Source of the DNA: Homalodisca vitripennis | Taxonomy: Eukaryota > Arthropoda > Insecta > Hemiptera > Cicadellidae | Assembly (NCBI RefSeq): GCF_021130785.1 | Contig: NC_060207.1 | Span: 104,965,001-105,029,000 of the forward strand | DNA: 64,000 bases | Direction of reading: 5' to 3' | Shown: in pieces, positions 50,090 to 61,637 of the stretch | Layout: each line of letters begins with the position of its first letter | How positions within the stretch are numbered: position 1 is the stretch's first letter | Translations under genes and position numbers: made by a program | The notes under the pieces: generated by a model | Seen by the model: only the letters and a program-made list of their open reading frames with translations | Database searches by the model: none | What the model was told of the DNA's origin: nothing

Positions 50090-51480
50090 ATGTTCTGTGT
50101 GTTGTGTTATAAGATATAGCCAAATTCTTGTATGTTACAAATATCTACCTTAACTATCCTTTACTACTTTAACACCAGTGGGTGCAATCTAATTCAGGTT
50201 TTCTTACTCATTTTATAATATGGTTTACATACAGCTTTATTTTGGATTCGTTGCCTAAAATGGCAATAATACGAGTATTTAAAAAATTTTATGTTTCATG
50301 TCGTCATGTGCAAAGGAAAAATGTATTTTAAATATTCTGTTAGTTTCTTTTGGAATAAAAATGTCTTTCATTTCCTTTGTATCTCCAACTCATATCAATA
50401 ATCTAAAAACATATTTCAACAAATTAAAACTATCAGGGACTTAAATAACTTAAGTTGTCTTTCACGTAATGTCTTAGGCACCTGAAATCAATATGTATCA
50501 AGGCATAGAAAGTCATAAATCTTGTAATGAATTGAATCATGTCAGTTGAATACTGTTTTATTGTTAGTTTTACGACTTGGCCGGGAAAATCATAAAATAC
50601 TTCAAGCTTCTACAAATCATACTGAATGTTTCAATTTTATGGCCTGGAAGAGTTGAGGAATGGATTCCTTACAGAAACTGCAGAAGCTACTAAGCGTGAT
50701 TGAAGGGCTTTTTGTTTATATTTTTGAAATAACTCTAGTTTTGTAACATTGAAACAATCTGCAACTGTTATAAAATCTGATACTGTCAACAATACTTACA
50801 TATATTGAAAACTTACATAAATCTTAGACAAACTCTGTGTCGTTTAAGATGTTTTTAAACTATTAAGTGGCCCCAAATATTAATTTATAAATTTGACAAT
50901 AGTTCTATAATTAATTTTGATTTAATGATAAAATTAATATTAATTTTAAAATTAATGTAATTTAGTTTGTTTGGTTTGGTTTAGTTTGGAACATGTTGAG
51001 TAAACTAAAACGCCATCACAATGCAGTAAACAAACTTCTGATACCAAAAGTTATCATTGAATTTTGATTTTCATAATACTGAAACCTGATCATGAATAAA
51101 ATAATATTACAGTGAAAAATAATTCTGAAATAATTTTGTATAATTATATTCTGTACAGAATATGATTGCGATAGGCAATCAAAGAAAATTATCTTTTAAA
51201 CCACTACATAACAATCAATTACTGCGTAAATGTAGAACAGTAGAACGGCCGATCTGATTGAATTATTTAGAATCTGAATGGTATAATTTTCTAAATATTT
51301 CAACACGTACATGTTGAAAAATATTGAACTTCTTTACTGAAGAAACATTGTTATATACCATTTTATAAAATACGTGTTCAATCACCAAAAATATTTTTTA
51401 TGTGTTGGTTATTATTCACACGATATTGATATTTATTAAACTCTTTCACCACCATGTGTAGTTTATATATCGTGTTGGTG
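50090..51480. other. AT-rich stretch without recognisable genes
   Basis: Nothing supported. Confidence 0.45.
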
Positions 51481-51791
51481 GGAAGTTAAATTCATTGTGA
51501 TACGAATATTCATCTGCTTCACTTTGTACTGTAGTGAAGTGGTGTGGCTGTCGTTGTCTATCTTCAAATGTTAAATACGGGTCCTTTTTCTATATCTCTC
51601 TTTCACTGTCTCCTGACGTTGGTGCACTATAACTGCGCCTCATCTCTCTGCGCTGCAAGTGTTAACACTTATTGGAGTAAATCTACAGAATCTCCATGTT
51701 ATCAGCTGAACTATGCAACCCCTTCCTGGTGAAAATATCTTGGCCGAGAAGAACAATCCCCTTATATCCTTAATGCAATGTCACACTTTCA

Positions 51792-52031
51792 TTACTTGTC
51801 ATTAAAAGCTCCCCGCAAACCTTTTATTTGAATTAACTCTTGTGAGTGAAGATATTCAATATGCTTAGAATTCTCTATAGTACTTATTTTAGTTAGAAAT
51901 GTGTGAATGTATTGTGGATTTTGTTGTCTTCCGAGATGATTGTACAATGAATGGTAGTTACATTGAGTTGTTTCCATCCTGTAAGGTGATTGGCAAGAGA
52001 TAAGCTCTGCAGGTGGTCGGCACCTTTCAGT
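51792..52031 (-). other. Unrecognised minus-strand ORF in a GC-elevated zone
   Basis: The frame is open for about 80 codons (ATG at 51977). It includes NHLGRQQNPQYIHTFLTKI and ends KGLRGAFNDK. It reads more protein-like than most frames here (balanced Gln/His/Lys, not dominated by Ile/Phe/Lys/Asn). An acceptor-like CCTTACAG lies just before the ATG on the minus strand. I recognise no family. It may be an exon, a TE relic or chance. Confidence 0.2.
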
Positions 52032-52739
52032 CTATTTCTTCTACAATTTTCCTAATATGTATCTATATGTATCGTATACTTGAATGAAGACAAGACATAT
52101 GGCGAATAGTCTTTCAGAAATACTACGCACTGGAACATGAAAGGAAATGTCAATATTCATTTTCTAGCCAGTTGTTGCAGAACCTGCTTAGAGAACTATC
52201 ATTTATTGCACTGTGCACAAAGCAGTTGACAAAGATAAAAAACACATCAGTCCGTTATTGTGTATTAAGTGACAACCTGTTTGTGTTTTTCATTCATAAG
52301 GAAACTGCACTTCCTGTGTTTTAATGCTGCCAATGAAGCTAAGTAATAAGACAACCTGTTTTCTCAAGGCCAGTATCTTACAATGGCAATATCACAAACA
52401 TGTCTTCTTGTCATTAAAAAGGGGATCTAGTATTCTCGGAACGTAGTCGTTTCTATTTGTATCCTTACATACTTTGAGTTCCTTTCATAATGCTGATATA
52501 ATGTTAAACTTTAGTGAGAAATTCTAAAGCGTCTTCGTGGATACTACTAATGATTTGCCTCTACGCTGATTATTTTATACATCATGTCTGCATGTCAATA
52601 TAATAGGAGTTGTTAGATTAGCTTAACTATTAAAATACGCTTTTGCCCAGACTTCTAGAATGAATGAAGAAACCACAAAAATTAAATATGAAATGTAAGA
52701 CTTAAAACCATAGAATGTCTTAAATATATTTTGTCATAT

Positions 52740-53490
52740 TGCATGGATGCTTGAGTCAAGGAAACTCAGTGTCCTGAGTGGAAGACCTTCCCGGAACATG
52801 TGTTACCACGCCAGCGTTCAGCAAGCCTAATCCAAAAAGTGCAGTTCATGAATTTATACTTTTGGATTACATATAATAGTAAACATACATTTCAGTGGAC
52901 TTTTCTGCTCTGTGCAGTGCCTGCTGCTCTGTGCAGTACCTGCTGCTCCGATCTGGATGTATGGTGGAGGCTCCACGAAATTATCGTGACAATTCCTTCA
53001 GTATCAGATAAGAACAAGATTGTAAAGTAAAAAAATGAAAGTGTAAGGGAGTATTTTGTATTTGATATCCGTGTGTCTGTTTACATGTTTTAGAGAGTCA
53101 TGAGAGTGTTGCTGCATTGTGTGGTGGGGAACTATGGACGGTAGAGTAAAGTTTTTAGAGACAATTTTCCCACGAATATGTCCCTCTGTTGGAATCAGGC
53201 AACGTTATGTGTCTAGTGTTTGTCAGAGGACCCCTGGATCGGAACTAAAGCCGATTCCAGTTAACAGACCTGTTAATTCTTGTATTTCAAATGTCATCAC
53301 TGAACTCTTATCATCTCACCTACCTCTCCATACTCCTGCCCTCGTCCTTGCTCCTGGCCCAAGTTGATGATCTGGCTCAGTGTAAGATAGATCTTTGAAG
53401 ATCCAAATATAAGTAATAATTGCGCCTCTTTCTCCACTCTTCATCAATTATATGTCGCCGTCTGTTTCCATAATAAATTGTGTTTTAATA
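52740..53490 (+). other. GC-elevated, possibly transcribed segment with a 19-bp tandem repeat
   Basis: The segment has noticeably higher GC than its flanks. It holds an acceptor-like ACATACATTTCAG at about 52883-52895, a 19-bp unit TGCTCTGTGCAGTGCCTGC repeated 2.3 times from 52906, and open frames 52800-53030 and 53119-53367 with no recognisable domain. An AATAAA signal occurs near 53471. It could be the end of a non-coding RNA or a UTR. There is no direct evidence of coding. Confidence 0.25.
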
Positions 53491-53499
53491 TTTGCATTG

Positions 53500-55130
53500 T
53501 AACTTAAAACTGTTTCTAGTAATTTGAGAGTACCTTTAACAATTAAACTAGGAATTTTCATATTTAATGTTAGTCACTGTGTAAGGTAACTGGTTTCAGG
53601 AGACTTCTGAAGTAAATTTTTAAACTTTTTGGATTTTTTAACAATAACCTTATGAACTTTTGAATTTCGAAACTTTTATATTTGTGAATATTTTACAAGT
53701 ATTTAATCTTAACTACTCTTAACTAACTCTTAATTATCAAGCAATTGTAGTTTTTATATACAATCCTTTTAAAGAAAAGTTAAATAGTTATAGACTTTGA
53801 TCAAGATGCGCAAAGAATATTGAGAAGTATTTTTGGAAGAATTTTTATTTTGAAAACCAGATGTAATTTATATTTTGTGTGAAAATTAATTTAGATTGAA
53901 AACCAGATATATTGTAAAAAGATTGTATATTTGGTCAAGTAATACTTTTTGAATTATACGTGTTTTGTATCAAGTTGTAAACATTTTTTATCTCCAATGT
54001 GCATATATATTGTTATCAATTTCATAGATACATAAATAACTATTGTTGAATAGTTTGTTTAATTTTCATATTTAAATTTCTTAGCAAATTTTGGTTTCAG
54101 TCAGCGCCATTAATATAATATTGTCTGTCATATCCTCATATCCTGGAAAAGATTTCGGAGAAATAACCAAACAAGTGAGGTATATTATCACTGAAATGTT
54201 CAGTATTTGATGAGCGTAGGTTTTGATTAATATTTATATAGCAATGTGAGTTTGCCGTTGACATGGTGTACGCTACGTTTTATTTCAATTCATGGGAAGT
54301 ATTTGCAACCAACCAGGGTTTATGTTTCAAAATTATGTTATTGTGTTTTGTATTTAAATGTTTTTTATATTGTTTTTCAATTTAAATTTAAAAACATATT
54401 CCAATAACAATATATAAGATTCAATTAAATTTATTGGTTTACTTGGTATATTTTAATACTTTATTTTGTATGTGAATATTTAATCGTCAACTTAAAATAA
54501 ATATTTCCAACCATATATATTTAACAAAGTGAAAACTTCATCCTGCGTTGTTTACATGTTAAGTAAATACATGTTTTAGTTTACATTAGCATTATCAAGA
54601 ACAATTTTATATAGACAACACTCCTGAAATGGATATGACTTACATAATCGTTCTGATAATTTGCAATACAACTATAATAAGTTTTGTTGTTTACAGTTAA
54701 CATTTTAATGTAGAACCACTTGTATAAATACTTTTCTAAGAACCAAATGACCTTTTTACTATTTATATTAGCAGGCCTTATGTATCAGTACGCCAACAGC
54801 TGCTTAGCGCTATTTAGTTTGGATTATGTACCATATGGTTACTACTTTTTCTCGAATTACAATATATTCCAGGTAAATCTTCTAATTTTTCTCTTTATAC
54901 TCTTTATAGTCTTCCTCGGGTTTCAAAGAATATTTGACAAAATGATTTGGCCGAATAAAATTGGTCCCAAGATTAGCACTTAGCAACCAACCCATATTGC
55001 AATTCAATTTTATTTCTAAAATTTAGTACAAATCACTTAAATAAATTGATAGGTTGTTCCAGAACCCTCTACCAATATTTTCAGGCAAATTATATTTCCT
55101 GAACCAAATTGAAAGCAAAATATTGTACTA
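53500..55130. other. AT-rich stretch without recognisable genes
   Basis: The open frame 54720-54983 (+) is hydrophobic and Phe/Ile-rich, as expected by chance in AT-rich DNA. Nothing else is supported. Confidence 0.45.
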
Positions 55131-55159
55131 AAACTTTTGAAAGTTCAATAACTACCCGA

Positions 55160-55310
55160 ATAGCCACCATTTTAATTTTCACTTAACTATTTTAAATTTA
55201 AGGCTTGTTGTAAATAAATTTAAATTTATTAAGTATATTTACAATCTTAAGACCTAATTGCAGAAAAAATTCAATATTTTTGATGATTTATTTCAAAATG
55301 GTGGCTCCCC
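55160..55310. repeat. Inverted repeat with GCCACCATTTT arms
   Basis: TAGCCACCATTTTAA near 55163 and TTCAAAATGGTGGCT near 55291 are near-perfect reverse complements about 115 bases apart, in an extremely AT-rich context. This may be a fold-back or MITE-like dispersed repeat. Confidence 0.4.
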
Positions 55311-56159
55311 AAAACTTAAATTCCTAAATTGTAAATATCTTAAAAATATATATGACAAAATTTCTCATCAAAATTTAGTTACAAATTTAAATAATAATTC
55401 AACGATAGCAGGTTTAAGAAAGTTGGTTGATGAATAATGCAGAAAATACACTTTAAACAAACCATGTGCTAAAAAATATCCACTGTCACTATGCGGCAGC
55501 CTTGTTCGTGAGCCACAACAATCAGCTGTTTCAGTTTTAATTGCTCTACTCAGCAGATTGTTACATTGTTGAACTGTCGTCTTAAAAACCCTACGATAGC
55601 TTCTTTGTGTACATTTATATAACTATGTGGCGATCATAAATTATTATTTCGAAAATATTCAGTCACAAATACAAATTTGTTCTCATTTCTTTGCCACTAC
55701 GGGCAATGATCCCAACCAACCATAGACACTCCTTTCTTTCGAATACTGATACGTAGAATTCAAGGCTGAGTACTACCTCTAGAACGCTACAAAAGGAGAA
55801 AAAATAATTTTAGTCATATCCGCTTGGACAATAATCTCTTTAAGAATCCTCACCACGTGAGAGCACGGAAATAATCGAGTGCACCCGAACATTCACGAGG
55901 GAACTTTGCTGATTTGTTCTTTGAGTGCTATCTGTCAACTGTTTAAAAGTGGGTTCATTATTTATTTCAATTTATTAATAAATTACAAGTGGGTGTATAT
56001 TATTATTTAGGACCTCATATACATGTTGATGTTTAGGAGGTACGCTATTTACTCTTTTTCTTCATGTTTTAAAGGTAAGCATGTGTTTCTTTACTCATTT
56101 GCATATTTAAAAGATATAATTTGACTGCAATACTAAATAGCAAAAGGACAAACATCAAG

Positions 56160-56290
56160 GATCAATCCGACGGTTTAACCGGTGTCACAAACAAGAATTA
56201 AGTTAAAGGGAACTATCAAGCAGAAACCGAGATGAGACGTTGCTGCAGGGTGTAATCAGCCTGGTTGTCTCGTTCTCATTTCCTACTACC
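56160..56290 (+). repeat. Solitary diverged monomer of the 61.6-kb satellite
   Basis: It carries, in order, CGGTTTAACCGGTGTCACAA, TTAAAGGGAACTATCAAGCAG, AAACCGA, GACGTTGCTGCAGGGTGTAA, TCAGC and TCGTTCTCATTTCCTACTA. These match the satellite unit, but it lacks the GATCACTCAGAGAC part (a deletion here or an insertion in the satellite). A single copy is present. A CACATATATT-TGGGAT-CAAA motif follows about 460 bases later, and a similar one lies about 470 bases after the array (63922). Confidence 0.8.
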
Positions 56291-56469
56291 AATCTGTTCT
56301 TGCCTCTCGATTGATTAACATCATTACATAAAAGAAGGAAGCGTCATCGGTATTACGTTCAAATTAGGAGAAGTACTTGGTGTGACGAAATAGACTTCGT
56401 TCAAGCCTACAGCTCATTTTATTTTATAGATGCAGACGGTAATGAAAATGTAATGACCCCCAGCAGACA

Positions 56470-56650
56470 GAAGAAACCATCTTGCCAGTATACTGATAGA
56501 ATTTAACAACAGTTACTTACGAGTAAATCTCATGGATTGATATGCACCTCATCGAACTCATTATTGTCTATGTAGAAATGAAGTTGCATGCACAGTTTAA
56601 AGAAGATATCTCCTCACTATTATATTTGATAAGACTCTCGCACAGGCTAG
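56470..56650 (+). repeat. Fragment of an insect dispersed repeat related to 46.2 kb
   Basis: Contains the ATGTAGAAATGAAGTTGCAT phrase with upstream CTCATCGAACTCATTATTG, paired with 46240-46300. Non-coding. Confidence 0.4.
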
Positions 56651-57098
56651 TGGCCCTTAAGGATTGGGAAAGTAGGCTTTAAAAGGGACCAGACTCTGCC
56701 TTTTTGTTTAGAAAATTTAAAAAAATCTGTAAATTTTATTTATATAGAGATACACATATATTCTGGGATGCAAAGTCACGTCAACTAATATCCTCACCAC
56801 GGTTGTGCCTCAAAAAAGGTAGATTCCAGGCAATCTGGAAACTATTTCTACAGAGTTCGCTGAAAGATATAAAATAATAAAATATTACTTCCGCCTGACT
56901 ATGATTCTGCGATGGAGTTGTGCGATTCTAAATAGATATTCAGAAGTTTTCATCGGCTAAAGTTGGTTGATTATAAAATGTATCAATCAGTTTTTCAGTC
57001 ATGTATTGGGAAATGTGAAGTTGTATCAAGTGTGATTCCCATAATCAACATGAAGAATAAACGTTCTGGAATTATTTTCAATCAACATGACAAGGAAT

Positions 57099-57629
57099 TT
57101 TTTAAATTTTTTCTTTGAGGGAGAGGCAGGAAAAATGCAATTACGTACGCAGGTGGCCAGCCTGTAGTGTGGGACTCCCCTAAAAACGGGTTTACCCACT
57201 AAAAAACCTCCTCTACTCTTTAGGATTCTTACCTGGGATTGTGTATCACATTACTTCAGACTAGGCCTAAATTTGGCTTAAGCCCGTGGGGCTCGCTCCT
57301 TATCCAGCCGCTCGGTCAAGGGATCTGGGCTACAGGGGTCCAGATCGGATTTCTTTTCCAGGAAGATGCCCCGGACGAACTGTGACAAACAATTCCAGTT
57401 CCCCTCATCCTCCAAAATCTTTTCGCAGACCGTATCCACCGAAAAAACCTCCGAAGCGGGGCCTTTCCCAACGCGGACAGGGGAAGAAGGTGTGTTCCGC
57501 GTCGTCGGATACGCCCGGGGAATTAGATGCAATCCGGTGAACCGGTCTTGTCCATCCGGTTCAGGTACGAATTGAAATAGCCGTGACCTGTCAGGAACTG
57601 CGTGAGGTAGTAGTCCACTTCGCCATGTG
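57099..57629 (-). mobile_element. 5'-truncated R1-clade LINE 3' end with 11-bp TSD
   Basis: The element is bounded by TGACAAGGAAT at 57088-57098 and at 57630-57640. On the minus strand it reads YYLTQFLTGHGYFNSYLNRM, then after a frameshift DDAEHTFFPCPRWERP, and after another frameshift EDEGNWNCLSQFVRGIF with a stop near 57278. An LTGHG-x-F-x-x-YL box, a DAEHT-x-F-x-CP-x-W box and a final NW helix are the carboxyl-terminal zinc-knuckle region of R1-type ORF2. The 3' UTR contains GGTTTTTTAGTGGGTAAAC and ends in an A-rich tail facing low coordinates. GC-rich composition contrasts with the surroundings. Two frameshifts show it is dead, yet the TSD is still perfect. Confidence 0.85.
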
Positions 57630-57649
57630 TGACAAGGAATACGGTGACA

Positions 57650-58960
57650 TTATAATTTAACAATACTGTTCATTTCGAGATACTTATTTAAATAAACTCA
57701 AGCATAATTTTCAATATTCTAGACATTTCTTAAATTGATTTGAACTATCACCACAATATAAACTATCCTAATATTTAAAAATTAACTTAATAAAATTCTT
57801 TCAAGCAATGAATACTTTATATAAATGATTCAACTATTGGCCATGTGACTAGATATGTAAGTTGAGTTGCTCATTAAAGGTTAGTTTAACACCTTAAGCT
57901 AAATACGAGTTTTCAGTTGATAGAAAGTTTATATTAGACATCTTTTAGAGGTTCTTCTTTTTTCCATAGTTTGACTTTAATTTGTGTACTTAAATCTATA
58001 TTAAATATGCAATAAACAATTTTATAGCATGTAACATTATGTACTACATGATTAACATTAAAACGTACTATATCAGTAACATTAAAAACTGAAACAAGTA
58101 TTGAGCAAATTATTATTACGAGGATTAGTTCATGAGAACGTACTTTAATTTATATTCCAACCCAGCAGAGCCGAGAGGTTTGACGAAACGTCAATATCTA
58201 CCTACACAATGCAAAAGGTCTGTTTCATGTTCAGAATACAGATGACCGTATTGTTATTTCTTGCATTCCTATTGGCCGCGTAGACTAGCTGTTGTATGTA
58301 TTTTAAACTTCTGTTGGCTGTAATATATGTTCTAACTATCCTGACTTGTATGCTGTGTTCCCAATATCATTATTAGTCTGGTGTTGTAAAACATGCGATA
58401 TAAATTAACTACTGGAATACTCTCAATAACGCCATTATGATGAAGAGACATTGTTGTAGATACAAGTTGTAAGTTACTTTCCCAGTCTCGACATGAGACT
58501 TGCGAGAAAAATACCAGCTTGACAGGTATACATCCAAAACATCAGTGATACTATAACTAATCATTACTCTAAGAAACATGAGTAATAATAAAATATAAAT
58601 AATGTAATAATATTTTAAAGACTGTATTGCCTTATTGTTTTACCTCTATTTACATTCCTTGAATAACTAGGGCCCAAGCACAATCAGACGTGACGTAACG
58701 TTATATTTTCCTTGAATTCTCAGCTATCAGGACCAGCTGTTTCCAATAGACTAAGACAATGATGGGTGATTAAATTTAAAATAAAAAAAATTAATAAATT
58801 TAAAAATATTACATTGTCACGGGCTTTTTATAATGAATAATATAACTAAAAAAAATAAAGTGCCTATTCTGTTATAGCACAAAATGAAACAAATAATGCA
58901 TTGGTTGGCAAATCATTGTTTAGCTATTGATATAACTTTTTACAATGTCTTTTCTTTGTC
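57650..58960. other. AT-rich stretch without recognisable genes
   Basis: Near 58165-58195 a CCGAGAGGTTTGACGAAACG phrase resembles repeat junction motifs. Nothing else is supported. Confidence 0.4.
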
Positions 58961-58968
58961 CATTTCAG

Positions 58969-59018
58969 ACTCATCATAGTGACCCCTACAATATGGGTAG
59001 ATTTCAAACTAAAAATTG
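58969..59018 (+). other. Weak candidate exon (50 nt)
   Basis: A strong acceptor (TTTCTTTGTCCATTTCAG) ends at 58968 and a GTACGG donor-like site follows at 59019. Two of three frames are open. Joining it to the 59287 block does not keep the long frame of that block, which weakens the idea that both belong to one transcript. Confidence 0.15.
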
Positions 59019-59286
59019 GTACGGTACAGTCTTTTTTTAATTGTGGATAGTTTTATTAATTCAATATTTCATTACTTTATTGTACTTACGTACAACATAA
59101 TCACTTCGATGTTAATTTGGGCAATGACTTATATTTATAGGCATTAGGTAAGAACATGTGTGTCTAATTGGTGTAAGTTTAACATGACTGTTTTTGATTG
59201 TTGGTTTAAGGATATTAAAAGATTATAATAATAATTAAATTGGATTTGAATTTAGATATTATTATGTTTTCCTGCACAATTTCTAG

Positions 59287-59478
59287 GAATCAGTATCAGC
59301 ATCAACGGCCGCTATTTTCATTATTAAAAATTTCAATACAGAAATAAGTCAAAAAGACTTTAAAATGGTTGTTAAGCATTACTCTAACGCAATTCCATCT
59401 GAAGAAATTAAACCACTACATGTGGAATTAATGCCTATTTTAGTGTTTAATGGAGATCAATATAACTGGATGCCACCA
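59287..59478 (+). other. Candidate coding exon (192 nt, phase 0) inside a 117-codon open frame
   Basis: An acceptor-like TTTTCCTGCACAATTTCTAG ends at 59286, and GTAAGG begins at 59479. The intervening 64 codons are open and read like protein: IFIIKNFNTEISQKDFKMVV, then AIPSEEIKPLHVELMPILVF, then NGDQYNWMPP. An ATG in good context lies at 59365, and the frame stays open to 59637 if unspliced. The residues before the donor look much more protein-like than those after it, as expected if the donor is real. I do not recognise a family. Confidence 0.27.
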
Positions 59479-59649
59479 GTAAGGATAAGAGTTCAATTAT
59501 TCTATGTACAATTTAAAAAATTCACCTCAATGAGTATTGTATTCCTTCAAGCTAGGTCATATGATCATTCATTTTTATGTAGTATAAATCAATACCCGCA
59601 TTGGGTCTCGAAACCGGGTCCTCGGAATAACGACTAATATCTAGCCTAC

Positions 59650-61630
59650 CAGGAATGGCAGTAGACGTGTGATGGAAAATCAAGACATAACGTTGAGATG
59701 TGCCCAGAAATCCTCTCAGTAATAAAACCTTTTAAATAAATTCACACCTTCCCCGCTTCGAGACCAGCAGTTCACGACATCCAAAAAACGTATGATTGAG
59801 ATACAAAACTCGATGATAAAATCTCTCCTGGATTTCAAAGTATACTTGTGGTAAACAATATTAGTAGCGATATCGACCCTCGTACATCATGCAATACCAC
59901 TCTGACCCATATTTTGTATCAAACCTGGTTAATAATTAATTTGTAATTAATTGGCTAATTTTCAGATTTAGTGAAATAGAAGCACAATAATTTAGAGAAA
60001 TGTGGACAGTTTTACTCTATATCACGTATAGTTGGTTCTGAAAAAATTGTGCGTCCAAAAAACACAAAATTACACAATATAAAAAGCTGTGGATGCCTTA
60101 AGATAAGTCATATTGCATTATGTTTTACTTAAACGAAACTCTTATTGTAGGGAATAAAATACATTGTCAATAAAATTATTTTATACATTTTTGTTAAAGC
60201 TGAGGAAGTCCTCCATACTCCTTGTCCATCTCTCATGAGATCTAACAGAGCGGCTTAAGGCACTCCTACATCGATTGTTTGTTGTATTCCAGGAATATTC
60301 TACCCCACCCGAACTTACACAAGACCCATTTAGAATGCATTATGAATGTTACTTTTTTTATTCACATAGTGGATTGAGAACAAAATTAATATCAATGGCT
60401 CTAATAACCGGCAGGTAGTAAGGATATGAGATCCAGATGTAAGATTATTCCAGAAGTGGTATATTTGTAAACCCCTTGATTCTAATGGTATACAAGATCC
60501 TAGAACATTTACCATCTTAATAAATTATTTATAACACTTTTAAAAGCGGGTGATCACGTTCATTTTATTGAAAAGTTGAAAATTACAAGTTTTTCAAGAA
60601 TATTATGAAGAACAAGGTCTTGACTCTGAAACCCCATCCTCTTAGACCCACAACTGACGTTGCGGTAGGTCCATATTATATTGATGACAATTTAAATAAG
60701 TTTCAATGAATAAAATGCACTCATCACGTAAGCTAACGTTTCTAGTCCTTGATTTTGATCCACATGGCGTACAATGACTTCCCTTTGGTAATATATTATC
60801 CTTTATAAGGCGATAATAGCAATATACGGCTAATATCTGGTACGGAATTACTGGTTGCAGCCGTTAACAACAATATACGTAGTTTAACATTGACCATAGA
60901 ATTACACACAGCATTGCATCTCGCTTATTATTGTTTAGTCCTTAGTAATACTCGCTTAGTGTTGGCGAGAACTATACGGGTGATACGAATATATGTATAA
61001 TTTCAAGTTAACTAGGTATGTATAATATTGCTGTTATATTTTTTAATGTTTATATCATTAAATCTTGTTTACGCAGTTTAGTTAAAGTATATAAGTGTTA
61101 TCAATTATTCAATAAATAATCACTTTGCCTTTCAGAAATAAGACTATGAACTTTTGAAACGAAATTTACTATTTATTTTTACTGTAAGTATTGTGAAAAG
61201 TTAAAGTATTATAACTTAAATTTAAAACTACATAAAATATGTAAAATAATTTTCTTACTATTAGTCATTAACTTTATTGGTGAATGTATTAGAGAAGTTG
61301 CGTTTTAATTCAACAAGTGTTACCTAGTTTTCACAGTTTTTTCTTGCGTAACAGCAGCAGTCCCTACAATAAAAAAAGCACCTAATAGTATTCTACTTAG
61401 GATCTAAGTGGTAGACTACCACTACAGTAAAATCCTAACTCTTCAGTAGATATACTTTGTTTCTTCATCAACCGTTAAGCGGTTTTCAAAGTAATGTATG
61501 GAACAACCTAAGCGGTCACCCACACAAAGACATGAAGTTTTCAAACTGTCCCGTTTTAATAATAAAATTTTCGATTAGTTTGATTCCATATAAGGAAATA
61601 TATGCCTAATTTGCGGGCCTCCTGGTTCGC
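59650..61630. other. AT-rich stretch without recognisable genes
   Basis: I see no supported gene. A T-arm-like GGTTTCGAGACC (minus strand, near 59609) has an extra base and no partner arms. Confidence 0.45.
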
Positions 61631-61637
61631 TGCCCTT

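Noticed and set aside
54720..54983. 87-codon hydrophobic open frame that could be a membrane protein
   Set aside because: Phe/Ile/Leu-rich frames are expected in T-rich DNA; no conserved motif or splice context.
57278..57575. Three open frames on both strands
   Set aside because: All are by-products of the GC-rich R1-clade LINE fragment; only short pieces of the minus frames correspond to its protein.
59595..59625. tRNA T-arm-like GGTTTCGAGACC
   Set aside because: One extra base breaks box B, and no arms pair around it.
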